Positions 43,834 through 53,937 of a stretch of DNA of 63,934 bases are shown piece after piece. Made by a program: the position numbers and the translations under genes. The notes beneath the pieces were generated by a model that did not search any database, was not told the origin of the DNA, and saw only the letters and a program-made list of their open reading frames with translations. Origin of the DNA: Muribaculaceae bacterium (GTDB lineage: Bacteria > Bacteroidota > Bacteroidia > Bacteroidales > Muribaculaceae); contig JAIDUH010000197.1 of NCBI GenBank assembly GCA_029060285.1, positions 1-63,934 on the forward strand. The letters run 5' to 3'. The first letter of the stretch is position 1, and each line of letters begins with the position of its first letter.

Positions 43834-44574
43834 AGGTTTTGAGTGACGACCGAATTCGCTGTGATAGTCGTCTTTCACGAGATCGCTGCAATCAGGCTCC
43901 TTTATTTCTCCTTCACCAATGCGGAAGGATATCAGCTTAATTGTCTTGCCCCGTGAGAGCCATTGCTGCTCATAGAATGTCTTTATCGAAGTCACCGGGT
44001 CGGCGAGACCACTGCCATACAGATCGTAGGTGTTTGCGAGGACTTCGAATCCGTTCAGCTCTACGAGTCGCCTTGTATATTCATACAGGAAAGGGGAGTC
44101 CGTCTTTAAATTTACGATACCTCCCGAACGCAGGAACGTGCGATAGTTGGTAAGAAATCTTGAAGACGTCAGTCTTTTTCTTGCCTTCTGCATTTGAGGG
44201 TCGGGGAACGTGATCCAAATCTCATCAACTTCCTCCGGACCGAAGAACTGGGAAATCTGTTCGATTTCCGTGCGCAGGAATGCAGCATTGTCCATCCCTT
44301 TTTCTTCCACTGTCTTAGCGCCTTTCCACATTCTCGCCCCTTTTATGTCAACACCGATATAGTTGCGGTCGGGGTTGGCTTCAGCCAGCCCGACCGTATA
44401 TTCCCCCTTCCCACATCCGAGTTCAAGGGTTATTGGATTAGAGCGTGAGAAAAATTCGCTGTTCCATTTCCCTTTGAAAGGGAATCCTTTTTCTATCAGT
44501 ATATGGCGTGGATATTGAAGTACACATCCGAATGTCTCCATATCGGAGAATTTCTGCAGTTTGTTCTTTCCCAT
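43816..44574 (-). CDS. trmB: tRNA (guanine-N7)-methyltransferase
   Basis: Methylates G46 of tRNA with S-adenosylmethionine. A 252-residue protein with PITLELGCGKGEYTVGLA (SAM loop), NYIGVDIKGARMWKGAK, DEIWITFPDPQMQKARKRLT (active-site region) and GGIVNLKTDSPFLYEYT. The C-terminal residues PITDNL are encoded by a tandem repeat that has grown into the gene end, so the native tail may have been replaced. Confidence 0.94.
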   Translation of the reverse strand: MGKNKLQKFSDMETFGCVLQYPRHILIEKGFPFKGKWNSEFFSRSNPITLELGCGKGEYTVGLAEANPDRNYIGVDIKGARMWKGAKTVEEKGMDNAAFLRTEIEQISQFFGPEEVDEIWITFPDPQMQKARKRLTSSRFLTNYRTFLRSGGIVNLKTDSPFLYEYTRRLVELNGFEVLANTYDLYGSGLADPVTSIKTFYEQQWLSRGKTIKLISFRIGEGEIKEPDCSDLVKDDYHSEFGRHSKPITDNL

Positions 44575-44611
44575 GGTTGAATATGAAGGTGGAGATAAAG
44601 AAAAGGGTTGG

Positions 44612-47600
44612 TTATCTGTTTATGACAAGAATTTTTGTGGCCTCACTATATGATCCGCCACCGGGACCGGATGAAGCAAGGACGAAATATACTCCGCTTG
44701 GCACACGATTTAAGTCCATGCCGCAGACGTCCCACTGCACTTTCCCGGCGGAAGCCGGACCAAGTTCCCTGACTATGTTGCCGGCAGAATCAGCGATCTT
44801 GACAATGCAGTCTTCTTCAAGGCCATCGATAGTGACCCATCCATAGTAGTCATGGCGTACGGGATTCGGGTATGCCCTTACAGAAGATTGCTCTGTTTCG
44901 GTAGACTGTCCATTGAGATAATATTCGCAAAGTCCGGATGCAGTGGCTATCATCATGGAATTATTATCCGGGTTATAGCACGAAGTGTAGACAATATCTG
45001 ATGGAAGCATTGAGTTTTCTGAGGTTATTTCCTGAAGGATAGTCTTTCCGTCGGCTGATGTGCAGACAATACCTCCACCTGACAATGCAAACCACTTGCG
45101 CCCCATTCCGTCTATAGAGATGTCGTTGACAGAAGTCCCGGCAAGAAGATAGTCGGCAAGTGAGGTGCCGTCGTTACGGCTTACCTTAATTCGAGACACT
45201 CTGCCTGGATGCGTGAAGGCATCTCCGGGATCGAAAGTAAAAACACCGTTGTCAGAGCCAATCCAAACAAGACCTGTAGCAGGATCCTCTATGGCACAAT
45301 ATAGATAATTATAGCTGACACTTCCATCTGAGTCTTCCAGGTCTTTAATGACTACCTGCTTGTCGTCTGACTCAATTTCAGGAGTGCCGTTATGGTCATA
45401 TACAGCAAATGGCTTCTGATAGAAGTTAAGTGGGAAGAATATGATCATGTCGCGGTGATTGGCAGCAGTCAGAGGCAACGCAAGATTGTTCTTCGAAATG
45501 TTAAACCCATCTATCTTCAGACGTGTAAAGGGCTGGAAAGTCTCAGGGGAAGTGCTTGCTTTTCTCTGTTCCGGAGTCCAGATCCAGATTTCGGGAACTG
45601 CTGTCCCTTCGCTATTCACGTGTGCAACAACAAGATTGCCTTTTGAATCAAATATTGGACAGAGCAAGTGAAATCTACTCGACCACTCTTTATAGGGTTG
45701 CTGCACACCGACATGTCCGGGTAATTGAGAAGAATCATTGCTTCGGGTGACATGCAGGAGTGAAGAACCATCCTTAATATTGTAACGTATTAATCCATTT
45801 AAAACGGAACCAAAATAAAATATGTCCGGATCGTCAGGATCCTGGGCGAAGCCACATGGATTTATGAGCCTTGTTTCCATATCCGCATTGAGATATGGAA
45901 GCCCGTACATACTCCAGCTGCCGTCTTTAAATCCGGACAGGAGTATTGGATTTTTTGCTAAATGTGACTTGAAGCTTTGACTTTGTCCGTGGGTATTGGC
46001 AAGCATACCATGTTCCTTCGAATACATCAGTGCGTCGCTACGGAATACAGCCGGGGCATCAGGACGGACAACGTCGCTTGTCACAGTCCAAGTGGCATCA
46101 TCATTGCGGTGTAATGAATAGATGCCCGCACGCGACTTTATGAAGTAAAAGTCGCGCAGATCCCATGATCCGCATGCCACTGAATTGTCTTCAGCCCTAC
46201 GGTTGAAGGCAGTTGTTTTCCCCGTCTCGCGGTCAACCTGGATTATATGTGAATTGACGGTGAAGAGCTGTCCATCCTTGTTTTCTGCAATCTTGCTCCC
46301 ACCATAGTTGCCGATTCTTGTGGATTCCGGGGAGGAATCAGCCGCATCCCAAGTGAGGATATAATGAGTCTCCTGGCCATTGTAGTTCTTGGAAACTATG
46401 CATTTGGTCGGAGAGAGTGGTATGAGGTCGATGGCATCGCTCCCTTCATTCCAGTTAAGTTCCTTGAAATCGTTGATTGAAGTATGTCTCGAAGCCAGAT
46501 CGTCGTAATACAGTTTCCCGTTGCGGACAATCAATAGCTTATCAGAAAGGCGAGCCATTCTGTCGATGGGAGTGTCATAGATGCCGCTTATAGCCACCTG
46601 ATATTTTTTGTCGTCGATTGCCAAATAACCAAATTCGGTGGCAATATATGCTCTGTCGGAATCTGCGTCAAACGAAATGGATCTAACCTCTTTTGACGAT
46701 GACGTCTTGAAATTTTTCAATTCCGTCAAAGTTTTCTTGTCGCCGTTGTCAAAAAGGATATCTATTGTCTGATCTTCGTATATAATGAGCAGATAGTTCT
46801 TCTGAGCGTTGTAGCTGGCTTGGCGAATAATTGAGCCGGACAGGAAGTTGCCGGGGTTGTACGGGCGAATCTCTCCGCTCTCTTTGTCAAGGCAGAAGAG
46901 AAAGGAGAGTTTTTCGCTATTGTCAGGATACTCAGGGTCCTGATATTGTCCTTGCACGACAAAATATGTCTTGTCCGGGGTGTCAAATACATTATCTATC
47001 TTATCATCGAATGTATTGAACAGTCTCCAGTCGTTTGAGACAGCTGCGTCGGTCCTGATTATGGAGAAAAGGCAAAGGCAGAGAGCCGACAGCCATTTCA
47101 TCATGGCTGTAATGGCACGTCCACGATGAGAAATGGCATTCTTTGCTTCGTCGGACATATCCGCGAAGCAAATGCCTGTTTCGTTGGGTATGAAGACGGG
47201 GTCATAGCCAAATCCATGTGTGCCGCTTCTTTCTTCTGCGATTTTTCCTTCTACAGAACCCTCAAATACGTGCTCCTCCCCATCAAGAGACAGCGCGACG
47301 CAGGTGCAGAAACGGGCGCTGCGGTCGTCCGCGCCCTCTAAATTTTTGAGAAGTAAGTCGATATTCTTATCCGGATTGCACTCTTCTCCTGCATATCGGG
47401 CGGTGTGCACACCCGGGGCTCCCCAAAGCGCGTCTACCATCAAGCCTGTGTCATCGGCAAAACAGTTCAAACCGCTGGCTTCCTTGATGGCGCGCACTTT
47501 TATGAGAGCGTTGCCTTCAAGAGTGTCAGCAGTTTCCTCAATATCTTTATCATATCCTATATCTTCGAGACTTAGAATATCAATTTTGTCGCCCGCGATG

Positions 47601-47665
47601 GCTCTTGCTTCGCGCAGTTTGCCTGCATTGTTGGTAGCCATCACAAGTTTTAGTTTCTTTGTCAT
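44612..47665 (-). CDS. in-frame fusion: RdgB/HAM1 NTP pyrophosphatase with PorZ-like T9SS protein
   Basis: One uninterrupted 1017-residue frame. Residues 1-187 and a little beyond are RdgB/HAM1, which hydrolyses ITP and XTP: LKLVMATNNAGKLREARAI at the start, NCFADDTGLMVDAL, GFGYDPVFIP and NAISHRGRAITAMM. Right there begins a second protein: Met188-Met189, then the signal peptide KWLSALCLCLFSIIRTDAA, then about 800 residues of beta-propeller strands and a C-terminal domain (AYPNPVRHDYYGWVTIDGLE; VKIADSAGNIVREL) that matches the type IX secretion protein PorZ. The RdgB C-terminal helix and the signal peptide share residues. A start at ATG 47104 or 47101 would make PorZ alone. No stop or frameshift separates them. 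Either a true fusion or two products from one frame. Confidence 0.85.
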   Translation of the reverse strand: MTKKLKLVMATNNAGKLREARAIAGDKIDILSLEDIGYDKDIEETADTLEGNALIKVRAIKEASGLNCFADDTGLMVDALWGAPGVHTARYAGEECNPDKNIDLLLKNLEGADDRSARFCTCVALSLDGEEHVFEGSVEGKIAEERSGTHGFGYDPVFIPNETGICFADMSDEAKNAISHRGRAITAMMKWLSALCLCLFSIIRTDAAVSNDWRLFNTFDDKIDNVFDTPDKTYFVVQGQYQDPEYPDNSEKLSFLFCLDKESGEIRPYNPGNFLSGSIIRQASYNAQKNYLLIIYEDQTIDILFDNGDKKTLTELKNFKTSSSKEVRSISFDADSDRAYIATEFGYLAIDDKKYQVAISGIYDTPIDRMARLSDKLLIVRNGKLYYDDLASRHTSINDFKELNWNEGSDAIDLIPLSPTKCIVSKNYNGQETHYILTWDAADSSPESTRIGNYGGSKIAENKDGQLFTVNSHIIQVDRETGKTTAFNRRAEDNSVACGSWDLRDFYFIKSRAGIYSLHRNDDATWTVTSDVVRPDAPAVFRSDALMYSKEHGMLANTHGQSQSFKSHLAKNPILLSGFKDGSWSMYGLPYLNADMETRLINPCGFAQDPDDPDIFYFGSVLNGLIRYNIKDGSSLLHVTRSNDSSQLPGHVGVQQPYKEWSSRFHLLCPIFDSKGNLVVAHVNSEGTAVPEIWIWTPEQRKASTSPETFQPFTRLKIDGFNISKNNLALPLTAANHRDMIIFFPLNFYQKPFAVYDHNGTPEIESDDKQVVIKDLEDSDGSVSYNYLYCAIEDPATGLVWIGSDNGVFTFDPGDAFTHPGRVSRIKVSRNDGTSLADYLLAGTSVNDISIDGMGRKWFALSGGGIVCTSADGKTILQEITSENSMLPSDIVYTSCYNPDNNSMMIATASGLCEYYLNGQSTETEQSSVRAYPNPVRHDYYGWVTIDGLEEDCIVKIADSAGNIVRELGPASAGKVQWDVCGMDLNRVPSGVYFVLASSGPGGGSYSEATKILVINR

Positions 47666-47752
47666 ATCAATTCCTGTATGTTATAATCGGCAAGTAACTA
47701 ATTACCTTTCTTAAGATAACGGATTTCGTGAAGCTTTATTACTTATGTAATG

Positions 47753-48826
47753 TTAATGTCCGTTACGGATCATGAATCTTTCTATGCCAATGTGGACTAT
47801 AAAGGCGAGAAGGGTCGTGGTCAGGAATACATATGCTGTCATAGCGGCTTTCCCTACAGACATAAGACCGAACCAAATTCCAAGTTGAATGATGGGATAA
47901 TGAAAAAGATACATCTCGTAGGAGATATTGTTGCGGTGATGCAGACATTTGATGTCATAAGGAAGTAGCGACAGAGCCATCACAATGGCTGATATGGCAA
48001 AAGGCTCTACTATAATTTGTAGAGTTACTGAGAAATAGGGAATCAGGATCTTGCCCACCATCCCAGCTATCAGTATGATCCACAAATTAGCCATGAAGAA
48101 ATCTTTTATGAAATATATCAGCATCCCGACATAGAAGAACGCCAGCTGACCGAAAATCTGGCGACGTAGGATATTGTAAATTTCATTTCCAGTGGAGGCA
48201 TACAAGAAAGTAAACATTAGCCTATAGATGATAGACAATGCAATGACGATCATGGCAAGCCAGTGATGAGAGAAACGCTTCATTACCGATGACAGCCAAA
48301 TGAAGCAAGGTACTGAAAAATATAGACACCATTCCACCTTCATTGTCCAAAGAGATCCATTGACAGCGGGAAAAACATAAGCATCTCCCTGAAAAACTCC
48401 CGGGAGATCAGGATGAAGCCAATTTAAAAAAGAGAGATTCGCCCCAATATAGGCCGCCAGACCTTTTGAACGAAAGTAGCTTGAAATGGGAAGGTCGGAA
48501 ATCAGACTGAATCCTAAAGCGCATGATATCACTATAAAAACATATGGGGGAAGAATGCGTCTTGCGCGTTGGCGTGTATATTTCAAAGTATCTCCATGGC
48601 GGATATAATTTGGATACATCAGAAATCCACTTATGGCAAAAAAACCACCGACAGCCTCAAAGGATGAAAAAGGAAAGGGAGTGTGGTAGCCTGTCAGATA
48701 ATCCACGTGGGCTATGATAACCGCTATGGAAAGCACATAACGCATCAGATCCATATTAGGATAAAAGGAGCGGGAAAGGGAGGAGGCGTGACTTAGACTG
48801 ACACGCCTCCCTTCTTCATTATTCAC
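47753..48826 (-). CDS. acyltransferase family 3 membrane protein
   Basis: Polytopic inner-membrane O-acyltransferase with about ten helices; these enzymes acetylate or acylate surface polysaccharides or lipids. Visible: NMDLMRYVLSIAVIIAHVDY (helix 1 with the active-site His), GFFAISGFLMYPNYIR, ARRILPPYVFIVISCALGF (conserved RxxR region), KVEWCLYFSVPCFIW. Length 357 is normal. The N-terminal residues GRRVSLSHAS are encoded by a hairpin that could act as a terminator for leuS, so a later start (Met25, NMDLM) is possible. Confidence 0.88.
   Translation of the reverse strand: MNNEEGRRVSLSHASSLSRSFYPNMDLMRYVLSIAVIIAHVDYLTGYHTPFPFSSFEAVGGFFAISGFLMYPNYIRHGDTLKYTRQRARRILPPYVFIVISCALGFSLISDLPISSYFRSKGLAAYIGANLSFLNWLHPDLPGVFQGDAYVFPAVNGSLWTMKVEWCLYFSVPCFIWLSSVMKRFSHHWLAMIVIALSIIYRLMFTFLYASTGNEIYNILRRQIFGQLAFFYVGMLIYFIKDFFMANLWIILIAGMVGKILIPYFSVTLQIIVEPFAISAIVMALSLLPYDIKCLHHRNNISYEMYLFHYPIIQLGIWFGLMSVGKAAMTAYVFLTTTLLAFIVHIGIERFMIRNGH
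48782..48810 (-). terminator. strong hairpin between leuS and the acyltransferase gene
   Basis: GGAGGCGTG (on the plus strand 48782-48790) pairs with CACGCCTCC (48802-48810). On the minus strand it lies about 30 nt after the leuS stop and is followed by pyrimidine-rich sequence (TCCCTTTCCC). It sits inside the first codons of the next gene. Confidence 0.55.
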
Positions 48827-48839
48827 TTTTCAGAATGGT

Positions 48840-51596
48840 TTAGATTACGATGTTGACGATGCGTCCGGGCACTACGATGACTTTCTTGGGAGTCTTGCCC
48901 TCCAGCCATTTCTCAGCAGCAGGATCTGCAAGGACAGCAGTTTCCACAGCAGCCTTGTCACTGCCTGCAGGGACTTCGATGTTGAAGCGCATCTTGCCGT
49001 TGAACTGAACCGGATATTTCACCGTGTCTTCCTTTAAAGCCTCTTCGTCCCACTTTGGCCATTCGCTGTCGGACACACTGCCTTCGTGGCCGAGCTCGTG
49101 CCAGAATTCTTCGGCGATGTGCGGGGCGAAAGGCGCGATAAGGCGAGCGAATTCATCCATTGATTTGCCGCTTACTGTCGGGAGTTTACCAAGCTCATTG
49201 ACCGCGATCATGAATGCAGCTACAGAAGTGTTGAAAGAGAAGTTCTCGATGTCCTGGCTCACTTTCTTTATGAGGGTATGCATGATCTTCTTCTCCTGAA
49301 CGCTTTGCTCGGAGTCTGCACGTTTTGAGAAGATATTCCAAAGTTTGCGCAGGAAACGGTTGACTCCATCGATGCCGTTGGTATCCCAAGGTTTTGATTG
49401 CTCTACCGGGCCGAGGAACATCTCATAGAGTCTCAAAGTGTCAGCTCCGTATTTCTCAACAATAACGTCGGGATTTACGACATTGAACATTGACTTGGAC
49501 ATTTTTTCCACAGCGTAGCCACATACATATTTGCCGTCCTCGAGAATGAATTCAGCATCATTAAAATCGGGACGCCAAGCCTTGAACGCTTCAAGATCAA
49601 GAACGTCGTTGCTTACTATGTTGACGTCTACACGTATCGGAGTAGTGTCGTATTGCTCTGCGAGTCCTTTGCTTACAAATGTATTGGTGCCTTTGATGCG
49701 GTATACGAAGTTGGTGCGTCCCTGTATCATACCCTGGTTCACGAGCTTCTTGAATGGCTCGGGGCTTACTACCAAACCGAGGTCGTACAGGAACTTGTTC
49801 CAGAAGCGGCTGTAGATCAAGTGGCCAGTGGCATGCTCGGCCCCTCCCACATATAGGTCAACGTCACGCCAATATTCATCAGCCTCTTTGCTTACAAGAG
49901 CCTCATCGTTGTGAGGATCCATATAGCGAAGATAGTAGGCTGAACTTCCGGCAAAGCCGGGCATTGTGCAGAGTTCGATCGGATATCCTTCGGGCGTCTT
50001 CCAGTTTTCTGCACGTCCAAGAGGGGGCTCTCCGTCGGCTGTAGGCTTATAGCTGCTTACTTCGGGAAGAAGGAGGGGGAGTGCAGACTCATCCATAAGA
50101 TAAGCTACGCCATCTTTGTAGTAGACAGGGAAAGGCTCACCCCAATAACGCTGACGGGAGAAAATGGCATCACGGAGACGGTAGTTTACCTTGACCCTGC
50201 CTATGCCTTTCCCGGAAATGTGCTGCTTGGTCTTTGCTATCGACTCTTTTACAGTCAGTCCATTGAGGTCAAGGTCTGGCCCGCACGAGTTGCAGACAAT
50301 ACCTTCTTTGGCATCAAAGCTTTCTTCCGACACGTCGGCACCCTCGATAAGGGGAATGATCGGGAGATTGAATTTCTTGGCGAATGCATAGTCGCGGGAG
50401 TCGTGGGCAGGCACAGCCATGATGGCGCCAGTCCCGTAGCCGGCGAGCACATAATCGCTCACCCAGATAGGAATTTCTTTTCCGCTGAGCGGATTGATTG
50501 CATATGAACCAGTGAATACGCCTGTCACTTTCTTATCGATCTGGCGCTCTCTTTCTGTCTTGTGCTTCACTTCATTGAGATAAGCATCGACTGCCTCCTT
50601 CTGTCCGGGGGTGGTCAGAAGTTTCACATATTCAGATTCGGGGGCAAGCACCATGAAGGTCACACCAAAAACAGTGTCGGCACGTGTGGTGAAGATTTCC
50701 AGCTCGATATCAGAGTCTTTCACAGGGAATTTCATCTCTGCACCCTCGCTGCGCCCGATCCAGTTGCGCTGAGTCTCTTTGAGAGAATCGCTCCAAGCAA
50801 GTCCGTTGAGGTCGTCGAGAAGACGGGGAGCATATGCAGACACGCGAAGACACCACTGGCGCATGAGTTTCTGCTCCACGGGGAATCCTCCGCGCACGCT
50901 CAGACCTTCCGAAACTTCATCGTTGGCAAGCACTGTGCCAAGTTCAGGACACCAGTTCACCATCGTCTCCCCCTGGAACGCTATTCGCCAGTTCATAAGG
51001 GTCTCGCGCTGTTCCTTTTCCGACATGGCGTTCCATTGATCAGCTGTAAGCGCGATTTCTTTTGTCTCAGCTGCGTGGAGACCTTCCGTGCCATGCTTTT
51101 CGAGATGAGCCACGAGTTCGGAGATTGGACGTGCCTTGCCGAGTCCGGTGTCATAATAATGATTGAACATCTGCATGAATGCCCATTGTGTCCATTTATA
51201 GTATTTGGGATCGCAAGTGCGCACCTCACGGCTCCAGTCGAAAGAAAAACCGATTTTGTCGAGCTGCGAACGATAACGGGCTATATTGTCGTTGGTGGTC
51301 TTTTCCGGATGTTGTCCGGTCTGGATGGCATACTGTTCGGCAGGGAGGCCGTAGGCGTCATATCCCATCGGGTGGAGCACGTTGAAGCCTTGCTGTCTCT
51401 TATAGCGTGAATAGATGTCGCTTGCAATGTAGCCGAGAGGGTGACCGACGTGAAGTCCGGCACCTGACGGATATGGAAACATGTCAAGCACGTAATATTT
51501 CGGCTTGTCCTTGTTGATTTCAGTCTTGAAGACTTCGTTGTCGCGCCAGAACTGTTGCCAACGCGATTCGATGTCAATGTGGTTGTAGTCTGCCAT
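48840..51596 (-). CDS. leuS: leucyl-tRNA synthetase
   Basis: Charges tRNA-Leu. With the ATG at 51596 the protein is 918 residues and begins [17 protein letters not shown], the usual start; the upstream ATG at 51626 would overlap the previous gene and is rejected. Class I signatures: [16 protein letters not shown] (HIGH) near residue 50 and [11 protein letters not shown] (KMSKS) near 695; the editing domain (about 220-420) has [16 protein letters not shown]. The end GRIVNIVI is typical. Confidence 0.97.
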   Translation of the reverse strand: MADYNHIDIESRWQQFWRDNEVFKTEINKDKPKYYVLDMFPYPSGAGLHVGHPLGYIASDIYSRYKRQQGFNVLHPMGYDAYGLPAEQYAIQTGQHPEKTTNDNIARYRSQLDKIGFSFDWSREVRTCDPKYYKWTQWAFMQMFNHYYDTGLGKARPISELVAHLEKHGTEGLHAAETKEIALTADQWNAMSEKEQRETLMNWRIAFQGETMVNWCPELGTVLANDEVSEGLSVRGGFPVEQKLMRQWCLRVSAYAPRLLDDLNGLAWSDSLKETQRNWIGRSEGAEMKFPVKDSDIELEIFTTRADTVFGVTFMVLAPESEYVKLLTTPGQKEAVDAYLNEVKHKTERERQIDKKVTGVFTGSYAINPLSGKEIPIWVSDYVLAGYGTGAIMAVPAHDSRDYAFAKKFNLPIIPLIEGADVSEESFDAKEGIVCNSCGPDLDLNGLTVKESIAKTKQHISGKGIGRVKVNYRLRDAIFSRQRYWGEPFPVYYKDGVAYLMDESALPLLLPEVSSYKPTADGEPPLGRAENWKTPEGYPIELCTMPGFAGSSAYYLRYMDPHNDEALVSKEADEYWRDVDLYVGGAEHATGHLIYSRFWNKFLYDLGLVVSPEPFKKLVNQGMIQGRTNFVYRIKGTNTFVSKGLAEQYDTTPIRVDVNIVSNDVLDLEAFKAWRPDFNDAEFILEDGKYVCGYAVEKMSKSMFNVVNPDVIVEKYGADTLRLYEMFLGPVEQSKPWDTNGIDGVNRFLRKLWNIFSKRADSEQSVQEKKIMHTLIKKVSQDIENFSFNTSVAAFMIAVNELGKLPTVSGKSMDEFARLIAPFAPHIAEEFWHELGHEGSVSDSEWPKWDEEALKEDTVKYPVQFNGKMRFNIEVPAGSDKAAVETAVLADPAAEKWLEGKTPKKVIVVPGRIVNIVI

Positions 51597-51622
51597 TTTA
51601 TTATAATGTTTTATTTTATTTG

Positions 51623-52294
51623 TCAATATGATGAGACAATCTTCAGGGTTGTCACTACACGATATAGTCCGTAGACGCAGTCAAGAGGAATGTCGATTGG
51701 GGGATATTTTTTATTTAGACTTTGCGCCTCGATATATTTCTTACCTCGATCGGAAGGAAAGACATCCTTGAAGAAGACACCGTTGGAAGAGTCCACGATC
51801 ATAGGGTGTCCCCAAGGAATGAATGCCTTGTCGTCAATTTTTTTGATGAGGATGATCGAACCGTCGTTGAAGTCCGGCTCCATGCTGTCGCCTGAAATCC
51901 GTATTGCAAAGTCGACGCCTTGCACCGGACTGATGACTTTTTCGCACTCATTGGCATTGACCGACTGCGACCAAGCCGTGATATTTCCAGCAAAGGCCGT
52001 GACAGGAAGCAAGGGCACGAGGTAGCCTGCCTCTTGAAGGAGTTGGCGGGGATCGTTGGTTTGCTTGACATACATTTCTCCTTCTCCGTAGAGCAGCCAA
52101 TCTCGGTTTAGATTAGGATAGAGGGTTGCAATACGGTTGATTTTCTCAGCAGGAATAGACTTGCGAATCACCCCTATGTAGGTGGGAGCGACACCGAGGC
52201 GTTTGCAAAATTCGGTCTGAGGTATCCGATTCTCCTTAAGATATGTCAGAAGGCGTCCTTTGACAGTCGACAGGTCATATTTTTCTGAAGCCAT
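51623..52294 (-). CDS. helix-turn-helix repressor with S24/LexA-type peptidase domain
   Basis: A 223-residue phage-repressor-like protein. N-terminal helix-turn-helix ([20 protein letters not shown], about 27-46), then an S24 domain with Ser in [11 protein letters not shown] (about 136) and Lys in [10 protein letters not shown] (about 174), the Ser-Lys pair of self-cleaving repressors. No other phage gene is near, so it is probably a chromosomal stress regulator or a lone remnant. It has its own promoter with an inverted repeat over the -33 region that fits autorepression. It is 26 bp upstream of leuS and may share the transcript. Confidence 0.88.
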   Translation of the reverse strand: MASEKYDLSTVKGRLLTYLKENRIPQTEFCKRLGVAPTYIGVIRKSIPAEKINRIATLYPNLNRDWLLYGEGEMYVKQTNDPRQLLQEAGYLVPLLPVTAFAGNITAWSQSVNANECEKVISPVQGVDFAIRISGDSMEPDFNDGSIILIKKIDDKAFIPWGHPMIVDSSNGVFFKDVFPSDRGKKYIEAQSLNKKYPPIDIPLDCVYGLYRVVTTLKIVSSY

Positions 52295-52321
52295 ATATGC
52301 GAATGTTGTGTATTAATTGTG

Positions 52322-52351
52322 CAAAGTTAATGATTTGTTTGTAAAAAACAA
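52322..52351 (-). promoter_or_regulatory. promoter and possible operator of the S24 repressor
   Basis: On the minus strand TTG (52349-52351) and TAACTTTG (52322-52329), 19 bp apart. TTTGTTT (52334-52340) and AAACAAA (52346-52352) form an inverted repeat over the -33 region. Confidence 0.7.
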
Positions 52352-52369
52352 AATTATTAAGTGGAGAAA

Positions 52370-53914
52370 TTATGACTTGTTTGTCGTTTTGTCAATTTTA
52401 TGTAGGATCTGATGCAATTTCGGTGAAAGAATAGGGACATTTTCGTAGAATGCCACAATCAGAACGTAAAGCACTAACAGCAAAGTCCTCACTATGTATG
52501 TGCCCCACATAGCATAAGGGAAGTCGCACAGGCTTCCAAGCCCCCACAGGAGTGCAGCCAGAAGAGTATAGCAACCTATCCTTTTCACTTCATAAGGAAT
52601 TGGGTAATATTTCCTACCGAGCAGATAGCTTACAGTCATGATTCCGGAATAGGAAATAAGGGCAGCCCAAGCTGAACCTATATATCCGTAGGGAATGCCT
52701 ATAGCCGGGACGAGGATGAGGTTGCCTGCGAGCATGAGAACGAACCCGAGCAGCGAGAGATACATGCCCCACTTTGTACGGTCGGTGAGCTTATACCACA
52801 GTGAGAGGTTGAAATAAACCCCGAAGCATATGTCGGCAATCATCATTATAGGCACAACCCTGAGTCCTTCCCAGTAGGCAGGGGAAATGAAATGCTTCAA
52901 AATGGGGAGAAAATACATCACCCCCAAAAATATAGCGAGACCAAATATCACGAAATATTTCATGGCATCGCAATATGCCTGAGTCTTGTCCTCACCTTGC
53001 CGTGCAGCTTTTGAAAAAATAAATGGTTCATAGGCGTAACGGAATGCCTGGGTGAACATCATCATGACCACTGCAATCTTTATGTTGGCTCCGTAAATGC
53101 CCACCATTGCCCTTGCACCTTCCGGATCGTTTGGGAAGATGTAGGGAATAATGATCTGTCCCATGCCTTGGCTTAGGTTTCCCGCTACTCCGAGCACGAG
53201 GAGAGGCCATGAATAGTCGAGCATTTTCTTGAGGAGACTCATGTCGCATACCAAATGCTTCACCTTCATCTGTGGCAACAAGCATACGAGCACCACGAGA
53301 GTGCTGATAACATTGGCAAGGAATATCCATCCAACACCAAACGATGCGCCTCCTAACGGATCATAAAACCAGGATATGACCTGCGGCACAGTCTCGTGGA
53401 GTTTAGGACATAGCAAAATGAAAAAAAGATTAAGCCCGATATTCACACCAATGTTGATGAGCTTTATAGCTGCAAATGTCCAAGCCTTGCGTTTGAATCT
53501 CAGATAAGCAAACGGAAGATTGGTGAAGGCATCTACAGCCACAGTGAAGCCCATCATCCAGACATAGTCGGCATGATGAGGGAGAGTCAACGCATCAGAG
53601 ACAGGCTGCAGGAAGATGCTGATCAGGGCTATGAAAAGAAGGGATGTCGAGGCAAGCGACACCATTGAGGTGCTGTAGACACGTTCATAGTCTTTCTCCT
53701 TGCTTGCATATCGGAAAAAGCCTGTCTCCATTCCATAATTGAGGACGACAATGACTACAGCGACAATGGCGTAGAGATAGCTGACAATTCCGTATTCTTC
53801 CAAAGGGAAAGCATAAGTGTATAAAGGCACGAGTCCCCAATTCAGGAATCTGCCGATAATGCTGCTCAGCCCATAGACAGCAGTGTCTTTGACTAAAGAT
53901 TTTATTCCGGCCAT
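52370..53914 (-). CDS. Wzx-type polysaccharide flippase (MOP superfamily)
   Basis: Polytopic membrane protein of 514 residues with about 14 helices, of the oligosaccharide flippase type that moves lipid-linked sugars across the inner membrane. Visible: DTAVYGLSSIIGRFLNWGLV (the usual first helix), the second half with MMIADICFGVYFNLSLWYKL and GYIGSAWAALISYSGIMTVS. No polysaccharide locus is adjacent; it follows ruvB by 23 bp and appears to be the end of the glutaminyl cyclase-tyrS-ruvB transcript. The sugar substrate is not known. Confidence 0.9.
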   Translation of the reverse strand: MAGIKSLVKDTAVYGLSSIIGRFLNWGLVPLYTYAFPLEEYGIVSYLYAIVAVVIVVLNYGMETGFFRYASKEKDYERVYSTSMVSLASTSLLFIALISIFLQPVSDALTLPHHADYVWMMGFTVAVDAFTNLPFAYLRFKRKAWTFAAIKLINIGVNIGLNLFFILLCPKLHETVPQVISWFYDPLGGASFGVGWIFLANVISTLVVLVCLLPQMKVKHLVCDMSLLKKMLDYSWPLLVLGVAGNLSQGMGQIIIPYIFPNDPEGARAMVGIYGANIKIAVVMMMFTQAFRYAYEPFIFSKAARQGEDKTQAYCDAMKYFVIFGLAIFLGVMYFLPILKHFISPAYWEGLRVVPIMMIADICFGVYFNLSLWYKLTDRTKWGMYLSLLGFVLMLAGNLILVPAIGIPYGYIGSAWAALISYSGIMTVSYLLGRKYYPIPYEVKRIGCYTLLAALLWGLGSLCDFPYAMWGTYIVRTLLLVLYVLIVAFYENVPILSPKLHQILHKIDKTTNKS

Positions 53915-53937
53915 GTTTTACTTAAATGCATTATGGA

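Noticed and set aside
50562..51410. Long 282-codon plus-strand frame inside leuS
   Set aside because: It is antisense to conserved LeuS motifs; its length reflects codon bias of leuS.
51597..51626. Longer N-terminus of leuS
   Set aside because: It overlaps the end of the S24 gene and adds [10 protein letters not shown], which is absent from usual Leu[11 protein letters not shown] is the normal start.
51623..52294. Prophage at the S24 repressor
   Set aside because: Neighbours on both sides are housekeeping or envelope genes and no other phage gene is present.
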